Positions 55,101-61,100 of a stretch of 64,000 bases of DNA are shown piece after piece. Origin of the DNA: Papilionanthe hookeriana x Papilionanthe teres (lineage: Eukaryota > Streptophyta > Magnoliopsida > Asparagales > Orchidaceae); contig CM040428.1 of the NCBI GenBank assembly GCA_022702705.1, forward strand, positions 116,420,183-116,484,182, read 5' to 3'. The notes under the pieces were generated by a model. That model searched no databases. It worked only from the letters and a program-made list of their open reading frames with translations, and was not told where the DNA came from. The position numbers were made by a program, and so were the translations under genes. How positions within the stretch are numbered: position 1 is the stretch's first letter; each line of letters begins with the position of its first letter.

Positions 55101-58100
55101 TTTTATGTATGGGAAAATATTGTCACATGGAAGAAAAAGAAGCATACAGTGATAACGAAATGCTAAAAGGCTTACCATGCTTTTTATTGTTCCTAGCCCG
55201 CCACAATTGATAAATAGTATTGCAGTAGATACGACTAAGCGCAAGATTTGCTTTGTCGGCCGAGGCAAGGGAATAGTGGGTATTATCCTATTAGTGTTGC
55301 ACCTGAATATTAAAACCTCATTTCCGCAGAGCACCAAAACTGCCAACATCGCTTTGCAATTGGAACAAATATGTGATCTATCTTTGGGTTCATTACAACC
55401 CCACGGCCAATTTCGGTTATCGCCAATTCCCTTACTAGCCAACAAGTTATTGACAGGAATTACGTTGCATGTTAATCTTTACCAGAAGAAGTTTTCACAG
55501 GGCTATATTCTCAATTTCCGTAACCATTTAAACGGTCTTCATGTTCACTGAAATTGCAAATATACGCTAGTGAAGTAATAGTTCTCCCGACATTCCATGG
55601 TAGCAGCTCAAGTTCATTTGTGCTGTCATTACTGTTGTATTGAATTACGTGAATTTATGTCTAAGCTCGTAACCAAAGCATTGCTGTAGTAAATCTTCAT
55701 TTCACTCCCCTTTAGTTCTTAATTCAACCACCATTTTTCCATCACACAATTCACAATTAATGAATGTGGGCCATTTGGTCAACGGTTTGTTGCCTGGCCA
55801 AGTTTGATAGAGGATTGAGAGAACTTCTGTCACCTACAATCCACTTTGTGATCTTTTGTAAGCTACCAATCCCTTCCATGATTATTTGCCATGCATTTGA
55901 AACCCCATGAACCCCATGATTCATAGTATAGTTGTCAGGTTGAGACTTATATTTATCTTCAATAAATGCACATATTCTGCTCATCCGGGAAGTGCTAATA
56001 TGTATCTAGATCTTAAGAAGTTATTTTTGTGGCCGGGTATGAAAACTGCTGTAGCTGACTTCGTAGCTAAATGCTTGATCTGTCCGTTAGTTAAGGCCGA
56101 ACATTAGAGATCTGGTGGTCTATTGCAACTCAATTCAGACTAGAAATGGGAGGAGATTTTTATGGACTTGCTTGCCGAGATCGAAGCAATGACATGATTG
56201 TCAAGACCGGGTTTGAGGTTTCTATTTAACCAAGGCTGGAACAGATGATTGGCCTGTGTAAATCAACTCGTTATTATTTTATTTCTATCACTAACAAGTT
56301 AATATTCAAATATTCATAAAAAAGTGTCTAAAAAAAGAAATTTAATTAACAAGTTGAAATTTGTACCATTTCAATTATTGCTTTCGTCTTCTTTACATGT
56401 GTTCTTCTTCTATCCATCTTTTTTAAAAACTTGAAACCTAAAAAATGTCGAGAACATGGTGAATTTTCTAAAGATAATCCAGGAGCACTCACACATCTAA
56501 AATACAATAATCTAAGGAAAAGAAATCAATATGCATGTTAGTCTTTTATATCTTAATTAGAAATCTTTTACTATACTGATCTTTAATATTTCTATAAGTA
56601 ATCTTAAAATATGTTAATGTATGTATCAAAGATCTTTACTCAATAAAAATTTTGTAAATTTTTATATGTTTTAATTTTAACACCATTTTTACTTTATACT
56701 CTTTACATACACATCTATCTATTTGAGGATTACCGTAAAAATAACCTAACATATCCCTGACTGATATTATTCTATCGGTATAGCGTTAGCAATTTAAACA
56801 CCATAATTGTCTGGCGTGGAAAGACCCTTATCTGCCTTGGTCGATATTCTCCCTCGACACAATGGTAAGTGATCAAAATATCACAATTGTCCGGAAAGGT
56901 ATGCTCTGTCTACTCGTCCCCTGCTTATTTTTTTTTTGGCACAAATGTTAGTGATTTATGCGTGCGGTACACTGGCGTCCCCTGCTGTACCATTATGGGT
57001 GAACGTCTTTGGACATGCACATACAAGCATTCATATATAAGCTATTTCATTCTTCATAATATATATTATTCTGAAGCATCTTAATACATCTACTAATATG
57101 CATACTTAGTTTGTTGTACTTTAATCATCATACATATCATGCATATCTTTCATATAATTCTTCTCTTATATCATGCATATCATTAATATCATGTCTATTT
57201 TTTCTATTATGCTTCTCATGCATATTTTTCATGTCTAATAATATGAAAAATCTATTGTAATATAAATCTAACTGAACTAAAATATATATATAGTCAATAT
57301 ACATTTTCAAATAAATAAAATTACTACAAATTAGAAATATAATTACTCACCTTGACCTTTTGGGGGACTCTTTATTAGTTTAATCCTTCACTTTACATCT
57401 TTGCTAGTTTTTTATCAGTTTATTGATACGAAATCAAGATTCTAAAATAATTTTGAAATGCGTATTATGTTAGGTATTTAGATATCTATTAAGTTAGAAG
57501 ACAGTAGAATATACCTCACTTCTTCTAGTAAGGCAAATAATTCTTCAATGTCAAAACCCAGTTACTCTTCCAAATTCAATTCACTAGTTTCTACTCATAA
57601 TAATTAATCTGAACATAATAACACTTAATTTAAATACCTTTATAAATAAATTGAAAGAGAGATTAATTTTACATTGATCTTCACCTTCGTCAATTCTTCC
57701 CCTCTCTAAACCAAATCATATCTGCCCTTCATAAAATCTAATTAATTAATTAACATAATATTAATATTAAATTATACAAACATGTGTATGTTTATAAGAT
57801 TTATTATTTAACTTTAATTAAAACCCATATCTTACAGTCGTTCAGCCACACGCTCACTATAGCTTAAACGCGAGTTTCATCCTGCACGCATGGGTCGGCT
57901 TCACCTTCTTCACCCTTGCACTCGATGCCGCCTCTCTTCCTTCCTTAGTCGTCGATAAGCTACACAAGCACCTAGAGAGCACTTATTTGATATTGACTCG
58001 ATGCAATATTATATGCAGGAGGTTATCTTCCTCTCCACGAGAAGCAAGAGTCGTCCACTTCCTCTCCTTGGGACGCAAGCTGCACGATGCTTGTTCCTCT

Positions 58101-61100
58101 CCTTTTTGACTGGTTGGCTAGGTCATGCAAGGTTCGTTCCTTCCTTCTTGACAGAGTCACACGCTTTCTTCCTCCTGCTCCCCTCTCCTTCACCTATGAC
58201 TAGGGTACCGTGATCCTAAGAGGAGTTTGAAACCCTTTTCCCTTCCCATTCTCGATCACTTCCCGTTCACATCGACGTTGGCTTCACACGACATGGTTTT
58301 GTATCCTTCTCTCATTCTTCTTCTACCCCTCCTTCCTCTTCCTTCTTGTATCGCTGCTTCCTTCTATCGAGCTTTTGTATTTCCTCTCACTCGCCCTCTC
58401 TTAGTCGATACGTTCGAAGAGGGCATGCAACTCTTAAGTCGAAAATGAAGAGGTGCTTAGCTTATTTCTATTCGATTATTAATATCATTATGTATTTATT
58501 ATTAGTTATTACAATAATGTTATTTGGATTGTGGTTGATAGAATAATTCAACTCATGTTTTACCAATCAAGCAGACTTATTCAGTAGATAAATTTGGCAA
58601 GCTCTATATCAATAATATTCTTCGAATGCATGGAATTCCAATTGTAATTGTATCAGATAGAGATAAATGATTTACTTCCAGGCTATGGAAGCAAGTGAAG
58701 AATCTTTGTACACAAGATTGAACTTCAATACTGTTTTTCATCCTCAAATAAATGGACAGTCGGAGTACACCATTCAAACCTTAGAAGACTTGCTGAGAAC
58801 TTGCATTTTAGGCTTTAGAGGTAATTGGAAAGGCTATTCTATTGGTAAAGTTTGCTTATAACAATAGCTTCCAGGCTAGTATCGATATGACACTATACAA
58901 AGCACTTTATGGAAGGAAATTAGATTCTCCTTGTGTTGGTTCGAGGTCGGTAAGACACAAATATTTGAACCTCAACTAGTAGATCAAGCTACAGAGAAAA
59001 TTCATCAATTCAAGATCGATTAAGTGCTGCTCATAACTCATTTGAAGTACTTCAATCCGAAGCTTAAAGAGATTGAATTTAATGTCAAAGATCATGTTTT
59101 TCTGAAAGTTTCACCTATGCGTGGAGTTACAAGATTTGGCTAGACTGGAAAGCTTAAGCCTTGTTTCATTGATTATTTTGAGGTGATCGAGAAAGTTGGT
59201 AGAGTTTCATACCATTTGGTTCTTCCTCCAAGACTTTCAAGAGTACACAATGTCTTCCATGTTTCTCCATTTCAACGTTATGTGCATGATGACTCTTATA
59301 TTATTTGGTACAAGCCATTGGTGATTCGACTAGACTTGAGTTATGAAGAAGTATAAGATCATATATTGGAACATGATGTTTGACAGCTTTTCCTCTGATG
59401 AATTCCTTTTGTCATAGTGCTTTGGAAGAGCCAATCATAACAAGAAGCAACTTGAGAGATTGAAGAAGAAATGATCCCAAAGTATCCGCTGTTGTTTCAG
59501 AGCTAAAGTATGAATTTGGAGGCTAAATAATTTTATGGAGGTTGGGATGCAGCACCGAAACTTGACCTTTTTCTTCCTCCCTGTTTCTCTTGCTATTAAC
59601 AGAACAATGCCGTCTTTCTCTTTTCACATCCTTCCTGATTTGGACCTTGCGACTCCTTCCTTTTCTTCTTCCCGCTCTCCCCCACCTTCCTTTTCTTTAT
59701 TGTTTCGATTGGCACCGCTCTTTCGGCTATTTAAGGAATCAGACCAACCTCTCTTCTTTTTGTCTCGCGGTTTTTCTCGAAGCCACCACCTAGCTCCTCC
59801 TTCCTCCTGCTCCCATGCTCAAAATCCTCATAGTGTCATTGCGGTTGGAGCAGACAACAACTAGATCATGTCTTCCTCCTTCCGCCTGCTCCTACCCAAA
59901 ACCATTGAGGAAGGCAAACCTCACGCAAATAGCTTCTTTGGATCTCGTAAATCTGTCTTCCAATGGGATTCGCTGAATCTTGGATTTAAGGAAAACAGAA
60001 GAAAAACAGAATTTAAGAAACTATAGGATTTAATCAAGTTTTAATGTTGTTATTATTAGGGGTAGGTGTTATGTATGTAATTCCCCCAAAATTCTATTTA
60101 GAAATAAAATTTTTTTCTTCCTTATCAAAAAAAAAAAAAAAAAAAAAACGAAGAAGAAAACAGAAACAAAATATTATTTCGTTATGTATTTCCCAGATAG
60201 ATTAAAATTATGGTCTGCCGAAAGGTACCTCTAAAGCAATAGTTCCCCAAACAAAGCCTTAATCATCTATTTAACCTTGAAGAAGTAATTATTTCATGCT
60301 ATTATTAATGTAGAGTGATTGATTCTGCAATTGTGAATTTTGTTAACTATTGATTGTTGAATTTCATTCTCACACTGTTATTATATTTGTCTTATTTTAT
60401 TAATGTAAATTAAAGTGTAAGCTTCATTTTAGCATGATTATTTTTTAATTATCACAGCTTGTTACATGAATTTTTTAAACAATATTTGCAATTTAGACAT
60501 CTTTTATCTACTTAGGAGGACATAATCTCCTCGTCCTGGCTCGTGATGTTGGACATTATGTGCAACTTGGGACAACTATTGATGATGCTATTGGAGAGGC
60601 ATATGATAAAACAGCAAGGTGGCTTGGCCTTGATATGAGTAAAGGTGGTGGCCCGGCACTTGAAGAACTTGCTCGTGAAGGTGATTCAAATTCCTTAAAA
60701 TTCAAAGTATGTTTTTCTGCTAAAATTTATTGAAACATTTATGCTTTTATCTTTATGACTCGTGATTTTCCTTAAGTGGCATTTACATACTTACCACCCG
60801 ATTCTTATGTATTTACATATCTAACATCTAAACCTTGCTTTTTACATTTATGCCACCCAAATCTCTCATATCACATAAAAATTACCACTATATTCACTTT
60901 AAAAACGTGAAACACACCTTTTGATGCATAGAAAGGCGGCAAATATGTAAAAAAGTAATTTTTAGGTGTTAGATATGTAAATAAATAAGAATTGAGTGGC
61001 ATGTATATAAATTCTTTTTTAACTGCTTGCCTTTGCCAGGAATTGAAGATGCCTTTTTTTCTTAATCTTTCTAGATTCCAATGAGGCAATATAAGGATTG

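Larger units (their letters stand above)
26262..55160 (+). mobile_element. Ty1/copia retrotransposon split in three by later insertions
   Basis: The pieces occur in the order LTR, primer-binding site, gag, protease, integrase, reverse transcriptase and RNase H on the + strand, at 26262-28019, 36136-37503 and 53692-55160. The gaps are filled by a Tekay/Del element and an Athila element. The Athila gap is exactly bordered by an ATACC target duplication. No 3' LTR is seen, so the 3' end was lost; L1 sequence follows at once. The parts carry numerous stops and the element is dead. Confidence 0.8.
11962..60515 (+). other. Giant intron 6 of GCP1 (48,554 bp)
   Basis: The interval runs from donor GTAAGA to acceptor ACTTAG and joins two halves of the SGGH codon series in phase. 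Only the ends, roughly 11962-13180 and 60262-60515, look like original intron; the rest is retrotransposons, DNA transposons and tandem repeats in several layers. A third element family, the short MITE, also occurs here and in introns 2, 7 and 8. An assembly join or a split locus could in principle mimic this. Confidence 0.85.

Noticed and set aside
55177..55551. 124-codon open frame (+)
   Set aside because: The opposite strand shows LINE ORF2 zinc-binding and C-terminal motifs, so this is a shadow frame.
59535..59864. Host protein gene (109 codons, +)
   Set aside because: Low-complexity Ser/Pro/Phe sequence in a CT-rich LTR-like stretch with no conserved motif.
60245..60262. Right terminus of a fourth TIR element
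   Set aside because: CCCCAAACAAAGCCTTA resembles the family ends, but no left partner or target duplication could be found.
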